From NCBI RefSeq assembly GCF_013407835.1, contig NZ_JACCBI010000001.1, forward strand, positions 2,294,001-2,358,000: 64,000 nucleotides of DNA, read 5' to 3'. The notes under the pieces are model-generated. The model saw only the letters and a program-made list of their open reading frames with translations. It did no database searches and was not told where the DNA came from. Shown here one piece after another: positions 16,496 through 24,651 of this stretch (within the stretch, counting starts at the first letter, position 1; the number at the start of each line of letters is the position of its first letter). A program made the position numbers and the translations under genes. This DNA comes from Agromyces atrinae (GTDB lineage: Bacteria > Actinomycetota > Actinomycetes > Actinomycetales > Microbacteriaceae).

Positions 16496-18130
16496 TCAGA
16501 CCCTCGCCGCCATCAGCTCGATGCGCGGCCACTCGCGAACGTCACGGAGCAGCTGCCGGTCGTGCGTCGAGAGCACGACCGCGGCATCGGTCGCCCCGAG
16601 CGCCTCGGTGAGCTCGTCGACGAGCGCGATCGACAGGTGATTCGTCGGCTCGTCGAGCAGCAGCACGTGCGGACGCGCCGCGAGCACGAGCGCGAGGTCG
16701 AGCCGGCGCTGCTGCCCCATCGAGAGCTCGCCCACGCGCTTGCCCGACTCGCGCGCCCGCAGCAGGCCGAGCTGCGCGAGCCCGCCGGCCTCCGCGGACG
16801 ACAGCACCCCCGACGCGACGAGCGCCTCAACGTGCGTCGCGAATACCTCGCTCGCCCGCCGGTCGAGTGCCAGCGCGCTCTCCTGCCGGAGATGGCCGAG
16901 ACGGATGTCGCGCGGCGAGCGCACCACCCCCGAGTCGGGCGTCAGCTCGCCAGCGGCGACCGCGAGGAGCGTCGACTTTCCCGCACCGTTCGGGCCGGTC
17001 ACGACGAGTCGACCGCGATGCGTGAGCGCGAACGTCGTCTCGCCGAGCCGCCCCTCGACGCGCACACCGTCGACGTCGAGCAGGGTCGCCCCCGTGCGCG
17101 TCTGCAACTCGGGAAAGCGGAATCGCTGCGGCGGCTCGGGCACCGCGAGCGCGTGGGCATCGAGAGCCTCCTGCCGACGGTGCACGCTCTGCACGAGCCC
17201 GCCCGCACGCGTCGCCCGCCCGTGCTTGTTGGTGCCCTTGTCGGGTCGCCACCCCGACACGAGACGGTTCTGCGCAGAACTCAGATCGTCGCTGAGGCGC
17301 GCGTACTCGGCCTGCTGCTTCTCGTAGTCGCGTTCCCAGCGCTCCCGTTCGGCCGAACGCCCCGCCCGGTAGCCGGCGAAGCCTCCGCCGAAGACGCGCG
17401 GGCGGTCATCCGGTGTCGGGTCGAGGTCGACGATCGTCTCGGCGACATCCGTCAATAGCGCGCGGTCGTGACTGACGACGACCACGCCGCCGCGCCGCGC
17501 GCGGAGCTCGGCGGTGAGGAAGTCGAGCCCGCTCCGATCGAGGTGATTGGTCGGTTCGTCGAGCAGCAGGAAGTCGTCGTCGGCGCCGAGCAGACAGGCG
17601 AGGCGCACGCGGTAGCGCTGCCCGACCGAGAGGTCGGCGAGCGGGCGGCGCACCTCGGTCTCGGCATCGAGCGACTCGAGGGCGACCTGCACGCGACGCT
17701 CGGCGTCCCACGCGTCGAGCGCCTCGGCGTGCTCGAGTGCGACGGCGTAGCTGTCGGCCGCATCGGGATGCCCGTCGGCGAGCCGCGCGGCTGTCGCATC
17801 GAGCCGGGCCAGGGCGTCGAGCGACGCGGCGATCGCCTCGGCGACGGCTTGGCCTACGGTGCGGTCGTCGGCGATCATCTCCTGTTCGGCGACGCCGACC
17901 GTGCCGACGAGGTTCACCGAACCGTGATCAGGCGGCAGGGTTCCCGCGAGCACGTGGAGCAGCGTGGACTTTCCGCGGCCGTTCTCGCCGACGATCCCGA
18001 TGCGGGAGCCGGGCGCGACGACGAGATCGACGTCGGTGAGCACGGGCGAGGCGCCGCGCATCACCGAGACGGAGGAGGCGAGGAGTTGGGCGCGATGGCG
18101 CGCCGGATGACGGTGGGCTGAGGTGGGCAT
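16496..18130 (-). CDS. ABC-F family ATPase, antibiotic-resistance type
   Basis: 544 aa with two ATP-binding domains and no membrane segment. Walker A motifs are GIVGENGRGKST (45-56) and GPNGAGKST (379-387). ABC signatures are LSVGQ (about 167) and LSMGQ. Walker B motifs are LLLDEPTNHLD and LLLDEPTNHLS. The interdomain linker is about residues 250-330 and rich in charged residues. ABC-F proteins bind the ribosome E site, and ARE members displace ribosome-targeting drugs. ATG 18130 has AAGGA 8 nt upstream. The upstream region encodes a 7-codon leader peptide and hairpins, as expected for drug-induced attenuation. It follows the NRPS/M1 operon on the same strand but has its own promoter. Confidence 0.9.
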   Translation of the reverse strand: MPTSAHRHPARHRAQLLASSVSVMRGASPVLTDVDLVVAPGSRIGIVGENGRGKSTLLHVLAGTLPPDHGSVNLVGTVGVAEQEMIADDRTVGQAVAEAIAASLDALARLDATAARLADGHPDAADSYAVALEHAEALDAWDAERRVQVALESLDAETEVRRPLADLSVGQRYRVRLACLLGADDDFLLLDEPTNHLDRSGLDFLTAELRARRGGVVVVSHDRALLTDVAETIVDLDPTPDDRPRVFGGGFAGYRAGRSAERERWERDYEKQQAEYARLSDDLSSAQNRLVSGWRPDKGTNKHGRATRAGGLVQSVHRRQEALDAHALAVPEPPQRFRFPELQTRTGATLLDVDGVRVEGRLGETTFALTHRGRLVVTGPNGAGKSTLLAVAAGELTPDSGVVRSPRDIRLGHLRQESALALDRRASEVFATHVEALVASGVLSSAEAGGLAQLGLLRARESGKRVGELSMGQQRRLDLALVLAARPHVLLLDEPTNHLSIALVDELTEALGATDAAVVLSTHDRQLLRDVREWPRIELMAARV

Positions 18131-18149
18131 ACGAATCCTTCGAATCGAC

Positions 18150-18203
18150 GCACGGCGCCGCGCTCGCGAACGCGTGCGGAATGACGGTGACCCCCGCGGG
18201 GTC
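18150..18203 (-). promoter_or_regulatory. Hairpins in the ABC-F leader (candidate attenuator)
   Basis: Between the leader peptide and the ABC-F start are GACCCC-N3-GGGGTC (18189-18203) and a longer structure closed by GCACG / CGTGC (18150-18177). They lie in the transcribed leader. They are candidates for a stem that blocks expression unless a stalled ribosome on the leader peptide changes the folding. No mutually exclusive pairing was computed. Confidence 0.4.
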
Positions 18204-18261
18204 GGATCGATCGGCCGCCGGCTCGGAGGAACTCAACGAGCGCGGTGGGCCTACTCAGCCG

Positions 18262-18285
18262 TCACAGGAAGAACAAATAGTGCAC
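18262..18285 (-). CDS. Leaderless 7-residue leader peptide MHYLFFL upstream of ABC-F
   Basis: On the minus strand a TACCCT -10 box (18292-18297) is followed after exactly 6 nt by GTG, then six codons and TGA, giving M-H-Y-L-F-F-L. The 6-nt gap is the same as at the other leaderless starts in this window. The short aromatic/hydrophobic peptide ends 131 nt before the ABC-F start and is followed by GC-rich hairpins. Such peptides are known upstream of inducible ABC-F, erm and cat genes, where drug-stalled ribosomes open an attenuator. The function here is inferred. Confidence 0.6.
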   Translation of the reverse strand: MHYLFFL

Positions 18286-18392
18286 CTGACCAGGGTAGCA
18301 GGGGCGATCAGCCCGCCGAAAGGTCGATCTCTCGGGGTGCGCGGGGCGTGCGACCCCGTTCGATTGACCCCTCGAGCGCGAGAATGGCGCGA

Positions 18393-18478
18393 GAGGGGGC
18401 GAGCGCGAGGCGCGAGGACGTGCGGGGGCGAGCGCGAGGCGCGAGGACGTGCGGGGGCGAGCGCGAGAGGGCACGAGT
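18393..18478. repeat. 29-bp tandem repeat, about three units
   Basis: The unit TGCGGGGGCGAGCGCGAGGC plus GCGAGGACG is present at 18421-18449. A nearly complete copy precedes it (18393-18420), and a partial copy follows (18450-18478). It lies between the ABC-F promoter and the end of the M1 peptidase gene. The repeats contain no gene. Slippage expansion is the likely origin. Confidence 0.85.
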
Positions 18479-18484
18479 CCCGCG

Positions 18485-19798
18485 CTAGCGCGGGAACGCC
18501 GGCAGCGCGCGCTCGGCGAGCCAGGGGGCGAGCACGGCGGTCGCGCCCGGGGCGAGCTCCTCGGCGAGCGCGAGCAGGTCGTCGGTGGTCGCGAGGCCGT
18601 GACGGTACCGCGTCGTCCACGCGTGGAGGATGTCGGTGAAGACCGCATCACCCGCGAAGACGCGCAGCGCGTGGACGGCGAGGGCGCCCCGCTTGTAGAC
18701 GCGGTCGTCGAACATGTCGTCGACGCCCGGGTCGACGAGCAGCAGATCCTGCGGGGCCGAGGCGAGGGCCCGGTGGTGACGCCGCGCGAGGGTCTCGACG
18801 CGCTCCGACCCCGACGCCTCCGACCACAGCCATTCGGCGTAGCAGCAGAAGCCCTCGTTGAGCCAGATGTCGCTCCAGCGGCGCAGCCCCACACTGTTGC
18901 CGAACCACTGGTGGGCGAGTTCGTGGGCGACGAGGCGTTCCTCACGGCCCGATCCGTCGAGATGGTTCGAGCCGAACGTCGCGATGCCCTGCGCTTCGAG
19001 GGGGATCTCGATCTCGTCCTCGGTGACGACGACGCCGTAGCCGTCGAACGGGTACGGCCCGAAGGTGCGCTCGAAGAGCGTCATCATCTCGGGAAGACGC
19101 TCGAGCTCGCGGTCGACGACGGGAGCGATCGCCGCGGGCCGGTGCAGCGTGCCGGCGACTCCCGCGAGGTCGACGGGCACGCTCGCGAGCCGCCCGACCT
19201 GCACGGCGACGAGGTACGTCGGGGTGGGCGCCGCCTGCTCGAAGCGCCACACGCCGCGGCCTCCCACGATCCGGCGTGAGACGAGCGCGCCGCTCGCGAT
19301 GACCGTGTACGCGGCATCCGTTGCGAACGTCACCCGATAGGTCGCCTTGTCCGACGGATGATCGTTGCAGGGGTACCAGCTCGGCGCACCCGAGGGCTGC
19401 GAGGCGACGAGCACGCCGTCGTCGAGCTCTTCCCAGCCGATGGTTCCCCAGCGCGAGCGACGGGGACGCGGCGCCCCCGCGTACTCGACGACGACCGTCA
19501 CGGTCGCCCCTGCGGCGAGCGCCTTCTCGGGGGTGATGCGCACCTTGCCGTCGGCGTGACGGAACGGGGTCTTCCGCCCGTCGACGCGCACGCGCTTCAC
19601 GCCGAGTCCGACGAGGTCGAGGCTGAACCGCGAGAGCTTCTGGTCGGTCACGATCGTGAGGGTCGCGGTGCCCTCGAGCCGGTTGGTCGGCACCCGGTAC
19701 GTCAGGTCGAGGTCGTACGACGCGACGCGGTATCCGCCGTTGCCGCTGCGGGGGATGTACGGGTCACCGGCGGTCTCGGCACCGGCGACGGCCGGCAT
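18485..19798 (-). CDS. M1-family zinc metallopeptidase coupled to the NRPS
   Basis: 437 aa. The zinc motif HELAHQWFGN and downstream NEGFCCYAEW (HExxH-x18-E) are intact, and the upstream domain has the M1-type beta sandwich. It is shorter than housekeeping PepN (about 850 aa) because the C-terminal domains are missing. No signal peptide is seen, so it is cytosolic. ATG 19798 overlaps the NRPS stop (TGATG), so translation is coupled. Poly-lysine producers are reported to carry polymer-degrading peptidases; by position this could cut or trim the NRPS product. That link is inference. It could also be a general aminopeptidase. Confidence 0.88.
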   Translation of the reverse strand: MPAVAGAETAGDPYIPRSGNGGYRVASYDLDLTYRVPTNRLEGTATLTIVTDQKLSRFSLDLVGLGVKRVRVDGRKTPFRHADGKVRITPEKALAAGATVTVVVEYAGAPRPRRSRWGTIGWEELDDGVLVASQPSGAPSWYPCNDHPSDKATYRVTFATDAAYTVIASGALVSRRIVGGRGVWRFEQAAPTPTYLVAVQVGRLASVPVDLAGVAGTLHRPAAIAPVVDRELERLPEMMTLFERTFGPYPFDGYGVVVTEDEIEIPLEAQGIATFGSNHLDGSGREERLVAHELAHQWFGNSVGLRRWSDIWLNEGFCCYAEWLWSEASGSERVETLARRHHRALASAPQDLLLVDPGVDDMFDDRVYKRGALAVHALRVFAGDAVFTDILHAWTTRYRHGLATTDDLLALAEELAPGATAVLAPWLAERALPAFPR

Positions 19799-22700
19799 CA
19801 GCGCACCTTCGGGTGATAGTCCGAGACGCGCACAGCCCGCCACGGACCGATGGGGTTGCCGCTCCAGCGGCTTCCGACGGGAACGCTCTCACCGCGCATG
19901 ACGAGCGACGCGGGGCCGACGGTCGCGTGCGCGCCGATCGACGCGGCGGGCAGGATCACGCTGTGCGGCCCGAGCGTCGCACCGTTCTCGAGGGTGACGG
20001 CATCCATGCTCATGATTCGATCATGGAACAGGTGCGTCTGCACGACGCAGCCCCGGTTGACGGTCGATCCGTCGCCGAGAGTGACGAGATCCGCCTCGGG
20101 CAACCAGTAGCTCTCGCACCACACGCCGCGCCCGATGCGTGCGCCGAGCGAACGCAGCCAGACGTTCAACGCGGGCGTTCCCGACGCCGACTTCGCGAAC
20201 CACGGCGCAGCGACCATCTCGACGAACGTGTCGGCGACTTCGGTGCGCCACACGAAGCTCGACCAGAGCGGCTGCTCGTCGGCGGGGATGCGCCCGACGA
20301 TGACCCACTTCGCGACGGTCGAGACACCGGCGGCGACGGCACCGGCGGCGAGCATGACGACACCGCTCAGCAGGATCGTGACGAGCACGCCGAACATCGT
20401 CACGAGGCCGGCGAACGCGAACATCACGGCGATGCCGATGAGCACCGACACGACGACGGGCACGAAGCGGCAGAGTTCCCACAGTGTGCGCGCGACGCGC
20501 AGGCCCGCACCGGGTCGGTAGGTGCGGGCGTCATCCGAGTCGACCGCCGTCCGCCGCAGTCGCACGGGCGGCGAACCGAGCCACGACGTTCCGGGCTTCG
20601 ACTTCTGCGGCGCGACCGAGAGTACGGCGACGAGCGAATCGCGCGCGACGCGCATGCCCGGCGTCGCGAGGCCCGAATTGCCGAGGAACGCGCGCTTGCC
20701 GATCGAGACGCGGCCGAGGTTCATCCACCCGCCACGCAGTTCGTACGACGCGACCATCGTGTCGTCGGCGAGGAACGCGTGATCGCCGATCGACGTCATC
20801 GACGGAATGAGCAGCACGGTCGACGCCTCGACGCCGCGCCCCACCTCGGCGCCGAGCATGCGCAACCACACAGGCGTGAAGAGGCTCGAGTAGAGCGGGA
20901 AGAGGAGCGTGCGGCTGAGGTCGAGCAGTCGCTCGGTCGTCCACGCCTGCCACGCGACGCGGCTGCGCACCGGGTGCAGGCCCTCGGTGAGGCCGATCGC
21001 AAGCACGCGCACGAGCACGACGACGGCGCCCGCGAGCACGACGCCCGCGACGAGCGTCGCGGGAACGACCCAGACGAGAGCGGCGAGGGATGCCTCGGCG
21101 AGCGAAGCCGACCCACGGATGCCGGCGGCGAACACCGCCGCGCCCGCGACGAACGCGACGACGGGCAGGAGCGAGATCGCCGTCGAGGCGAGCGCGTACG
21201 CCACGAGCCACCGGCGCGGCTTGGGAGCCGTCGCTTCGGCCTTCGCCGCGGGGCCGATGCGTTCGGCGGGCGAACCGGCCCACTTCTGGCCCGACGGCAC
21301 GCGACCGAAGACGGCCGACCCCGGCGCGATCTCGGCGTGCTTGCCGATGCGCGCACCCGGCAGGAGCGTCGATCGCGCGCCGACCGTCGCGTGGGCACCG
21401 ATGCGCACCCGGCCGAGCCGCAGCACGTCGCCGTCGATCCAGTAGCCCGCGAGGTCGACCTCGGGCTCGATCGAGGCTCCCGCGCCGACGGTGAGCATGC
21501 CCGTGACCGGCGGCAACGTGTGCAGGTCGACGCCCTCGCCGATCTTCGCGCCGAGCGCCCGCGCGTAGAGAAGGATCCAGGGGGCGCCCGCGAGGCCGAC
21601 GGCCCCGATCTGCTGCGCGATCTGCTCGGCGAGCCACAGCCGCAGGTGCACCGAACCTCCGCGCGGATGATCACCCGGCTCGACGCCCGCGAGCAGCGCC
21701 CGCGCCGCGACGACCGCGATGAGCATGCGCCCCCACGGCGTCGCGAAGATGCCGAGCCCGACGATGAGCACCCACAGATCGACGGCGGGGAGGAACTCGA
21801 ACCCGCCCACCTCGTGCAGGATGCTGCCCGCGGTGAGCAGATAGAACAGCCACCGGATGCCGCTGAGGATGAACAACGGGATGCCGATGAGCGTCTGGAA
21901 CCACTGCGTCCGACGCGGGGTGGGGCCCGGCCGGTGGAAGGTCACGGCGTCGTCGCCCGTGTCGCGCGCCGCGAGCTCCGCGGCCTGCTGTGCGAGACGC
22001 GGGTGGTCGTAGATGTGGGCGACCGTGAACTCGGGGTCACGCGCCCGCAGGCGCCCGACGAGTTGCGCGGCCGAGAGCGATCCTCCGCCGAGGTCGAAGA
22101 AGTTCGATTCGGCATCGGGCACGGGAACCCCGAGCACGGCCTGCCACTCGCCCGCGAGCCACGCCTCGGTGTCGGTGAAACCGTCGGCGTCGGCATCCAC
22201 TCCGGGCAGCGGCCACGGAAGCGCGGCGCGGTCGACCTTGCCCGACACACGCGTCGGCAGGTCGTCGACGATCGCGAGCAGCGGCACGAGTGCGGCGGGC
22301 AGCTCTTCGGCGAGGCGTCGGCGCGCGGCATCCCGATCGAAGGCGGGGGTGACGGCGAGGTAGCCGACGAGCACGCTGTTGCCGGCGTCGGTCTTCCGCA
22401 CGGCGGCCGCGGCGCCCGAGACGCCGGGCAGGTTCTGCAGGGCCGACTCGATCTCGCCGAGCTCGATGCGACGCCCGCCGACCTTGACCTGGTCGTCGGC
22501 GCGGCCCTGGAAGAGGATGCCGGTGCCGTCGAAACTCACGAGGTCGCCCGAGCGGTAGGCGCGCTCCCAGCCGAGGGTCGGCATCGGCGCGTACTTCTCG
22601 GCGTCCTTCTCGGGGTCGAGGTAACGCGCGAGCCCGACGCCGCCGATGATGAGCTCACCGACCTCGCCCGGCGCGACCGGCTCGCCCGAGCCATCCACGA

Positions 22701-23715
22701 TCGCGAGGTCCCAGCCGTCGAGGGGCAGGCCGATGTAGATCGGGCCGCTGCCGTCGAGCAGCGCGCCGCACGAGACGACGGTCGCCTCGGTGGGGCCGTA
22801 CGTGTTCCAGACCTCACGCCCGTCGGCGGCGAGACGCGCGACGAGTTCGGGCGGGCAGGCCTCGCCGCCGAAGATGAGCAGACGCACATTCTCGATCGAC
22901 TCGGCGGGCCAGAGCGCTGCGAGGGTCGGCACGGTCGAGACGACGGTGATGCCGTGGCTCAGCAGCCAGGGACCGAGGTCCATGCCGCTCTTCACGAGCG
23001 AACGCGGCGCGGGCACGAGGCACGCGCCGTGCCGCCACGCGAGCCACATCTCTTCGCACGACGCGTCGAACGCGACCGAGAGGCCCGCGAGTACGCGATC
23101 GCCGGGGCCGAGCGGTTCGCCCTGCAGGAACATGCGGGCTTCGGCGTCGACGAACGCGGCGGCCGAGCGGTGGGTGACGGCGACGCCCTTCGGCACGCCC
23201 GTCGAGCCCGAGGTGAAGATGATCCACGCATCGTCGCTCGGCTGCGGCGGCGTCGCGACGGGGATCGTGGCGGTGCTCGCGTGCGGAGGCTCGCCGTCGA
23301 AGAGCTCGGCCGACAGTTCACCCGAGGGCGTGAACTGGCCGCCGCCCGCGATGACGCCCGCGACCCCGGCCGCGCCGAACACGAGCTCGGCACGCTCCTC
23401 GGGGTCGTCGACGTCGACCGGCACGTAGGCGGCACCCGCGGCGATCACGCCGAGGATCGCGATGTACAGCTCGCGCGACCCCGACGGCATGCGCACGCCG
23501 ACCCGGTCGCCGCGTCGCACGCCCGCTTCGTGGAGGCGCGCAGCGGTGCGGATGACGCGCGCCATGAGTTCGCGATAGCTGAGCGCACCGGCACCGTCGT
23601 CGATCGCCGACGACTCGGGATGACGCGCCGCCGTCTCACGCAGGATGTCGAGGAGCGTGCGCGGCTCGGGTGCCCGGCTCGCGAGGCGGAGCTGATCGGC
23701 GTCCGTCGAAATCAC
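19798..23715 (-). CDS. Pls/PosA-family nonribosomal peptide synthetase (poly-amino-acid synthetase)
   Basis: 1305 aa, close to the epsilon-poly-lysine synthetase Pls (about 1319 aa). Order: adenylation domain (1-510) with FTSGSTGVPKG (167-177), FDASCEEMW (216-224), NTYGPTE (304-310), YRSGDL and the PTRVSGKVDR lysine; thiolation domain with DLGGGSLS (Ser about 546); then about 700 residues alternating six membrane segments with three hexapeptide-repeat-like soluble domains (about 605-1305), which in Pls couple monomers iteratively. There are no classical condensation or thioesterase domains. GTG 23715 has AGGAGG upstream. The product is predicted to be a homopolymer of a cationic amino acid. 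A TATCGT -10 candidate lies at 23810-23815. Confidence 0.92.
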   Translation of the reverse strand: MISTDADQLRLASRAPEPRTLLDILRETAARHPESSAIDDGAGALSYRELMARVIRTAARLHEAGVRRGDRVGVRMPSGSRELYIAILGVIAAGAAYVPVDVDDPEERAELVFGAAGVAGVIAGGGQFTPSGELSAELFDGEPPHASTATIPVATPPQPSDDAWIIFTSGSTGVPKGVAVTHRSAAAFVDAEARMFLQGEPLGPGDRVLAGLSVAFDASCEEMWLAWRHGACLVPAPRSLVKSGMDLGPWLLSHGITVVSTVPTLAALWPAESIENVRLLIFGGEACPPELVARLAADGREVWNTYGPTEATVVSCGALLDGSGPIYIGLPLDGWDLAIVDGSGEPVAPGEVGELIIGGVGLARYLDPEKDAEKYAPMPTLGWERAYRSGDLVSFDGTGILFQGRADDQVKVGGRRIELGEIESALQNLPGVSGAAAAVRKTDAGNSVLVGYLAVTPAFDRDAARRRLAEELPAALVPLLAIVDDLPTRVSGKVDRAALPWPLPGVDADADGFTDTEAWLAGEWQAVLGVPVPDAESNFFDLGGGSLSAAQLVGRLRARDPEFTVAHIYDHPRLAQQAAELAARDTGDDAVTFHRPGPTPRRTQWFQTLIGIPLFILSGIRWLFYLLTAGSILHEVGGFEFLPAVDLWVLIVGLGIFATPWGRMLIAVVAARALLAGVEPGDHPRGGSVHLRLWLAEQIAQQIGAVGLAGAPWILLYARALGAKIGEGVDLHTLPPVTGMLTVGAGASIEPEVDLAGYWIDGDVLRLGRVRIGAHATVGARSTLLPGARIGKHAEIAPGSAVFGRVPSGQKWAGSPAERIGPAAKAEATAPKPRRWLVAYALASTAISLLPVVAFVAGAAVFAAGIRGSASLAEASLAALVWVVPATLVAGVVLAGAVVVLVRVLAIGLTEGLHPVRSRVAWQAWTTERLLDLSRTLLFPLYSSLFTPVWLRMLGAEVGRGVEASTVLLIPSMTSIGDHAFLADDTMVASYELRGGWMNLGRVSIGKRAFLGNSGLATPGMRVARDSLVAVLSVAPQKSKPGTSWLGSPPVRLRRTAVDSDDARTYRPGAGLRVARTLWELCRFVPVVVSVLIGIAVMFAFAGLVTMFGVLVTILLSGVVMLAAGAVAAGVSTVAKWVIVGRIPADEQPLWSSFVWRTEVADTFVEMVAAPWFAKSASGTPALNVWLRSLGARIGRGVWCESYWLPEADLVTLGDGSTVNRGCVVQTHLFHDRIMSMDAVTLENGATLGPHSVILPAASIGAHATVGPASLVMRGESVPVGSRWSGNPIGPWRAVRVSDYHPKVR

Positions 23716-23921
23716 GAGGCGTCCTCCTGATCGAGCGCCCCGCGGGTCGCGGCGCGAGAGTCGATCCACTGTCGCCCCGGTCGGGAAACGGCAGATGGAC
23801 TTTCGGTGAACGATACGCGCACACCGCGCCACATCCCGCGCCGCGTGTCGCCCCGTGGCGCGTCGCCGGCGCCGACCCCACTCAGCTTCGGCCACGGCCC
23901 GGCCCCCGACCCCACCCCGGT

Positions 23922-24609
23922 CACGGATGCTGCAGATCGAACGCTTCCCCGCATGTCACACGCTTCGCGGCGGCGTGTCACCCCGATCCGCAGCATCCGC
24001 GCACGGGGACGACCCTGTCTCAGCCCGGCCCAACCAGCAGATAAGGAGATCTGACCCGACACGCCGCAACGCGGCATCCCCCACCCGGCGCGCCCCGCCG
24101 AATCTCCTTATCCGCCGCGGGCGAGCCGCACAGGAAGTACGGGATGGAGAGAAGTACAAGAGTGAGAGCGGGGAGAAGACGAGAGGATGCCGCAGCATCG
24201 GTCATCCGCCAGCTCCCACCCCCCACCACCGATCACGGATGCTGCCGATCGAACGCTTCCCCGCGTGTCGCACCCCGCTCGGCGGCGTGTCACCCCGATT
24301 CGCAGCATCCGCGCACGGGGAAGACCCTGTCTCAGCCCGGCCCTCCTCAGCGGATAAGGAGATCTGACCCGACACGCCGCAACGCGGCATCCCCCACCCG
24401 GCGCGCCCCACCGATTCTCCCTATCCGCCGCGGGAGCAACCGGGAGGGAGAAGCAGTGAGGAAAGGGATGAGGGGATGCCGCGGGCGAGCTGCACGAGAA
24501 AGACAGGGGGGGGTGAGGCGAGAGCCGATCACGGATGCTGCCGATCGAACGCTTCCCCGCGTGTCGCCCGCTTCGCGGCGGCGTGTCGCCCCGATCCGCA
24601 GCATCGGTG
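23922..24609. repeat. B7-A7-B8-A8-B9 repeat array upstream of the NRPS
   Basis: The order is B7 (23922-24000), A7 (24038-24116), B8 (24234-24312), A8 (24352-24428), B9 (24530-24609). The spacer between B and A, including GACCCTGTCTCAGCCCGGCC, is also conserved in both B-A units. The array therefore arose by tandem duplication of a composite unit with a period near 300 bp; the third unit lacks A. A collapsed B remnant, GGATGCCGCAGCATC, lies at 24185-24199. The array fills most of the 936-bp gene-free stretch between the NRPS start and the rocD stop. The rest of it is purine-rich filler (about 24120-24180 and 24430-24520) with no gene. Confidence 0.92.
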
Positions 24610-24651
24610 CACGGGGTCGACCCGACGAGCGGCCGGATGACGCGGGCGGAG

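Noticed and set aside
17928-18236. 102-codon ORF overlapping the ABC-F start
   Set aside because: Its downstream part is the ABC-F gene in a shifted frame and it has no ribosome site; the 7-codon leader peptide fits better.
19813-23730. 1305-codon plus-strand ORF opposite the NRPS
   Set aside because: Arg/Asp/Gly-rich, no domain, and exactly mirrors the NRPS frame; a shadow ORF of GC-rich DNA.
23922-24609. Regularly spaced repeats considered as a CRISPR array
   Set aside because: Units are about 80 bp, two alternating types, palindromic along their length, with conserved spacers and no cas genes.
3221-24609. A/B repeats as insertion-sequence termini
   Set aside because: No transposase ORF, target-site duplication or internal gene between paired copies was seen.
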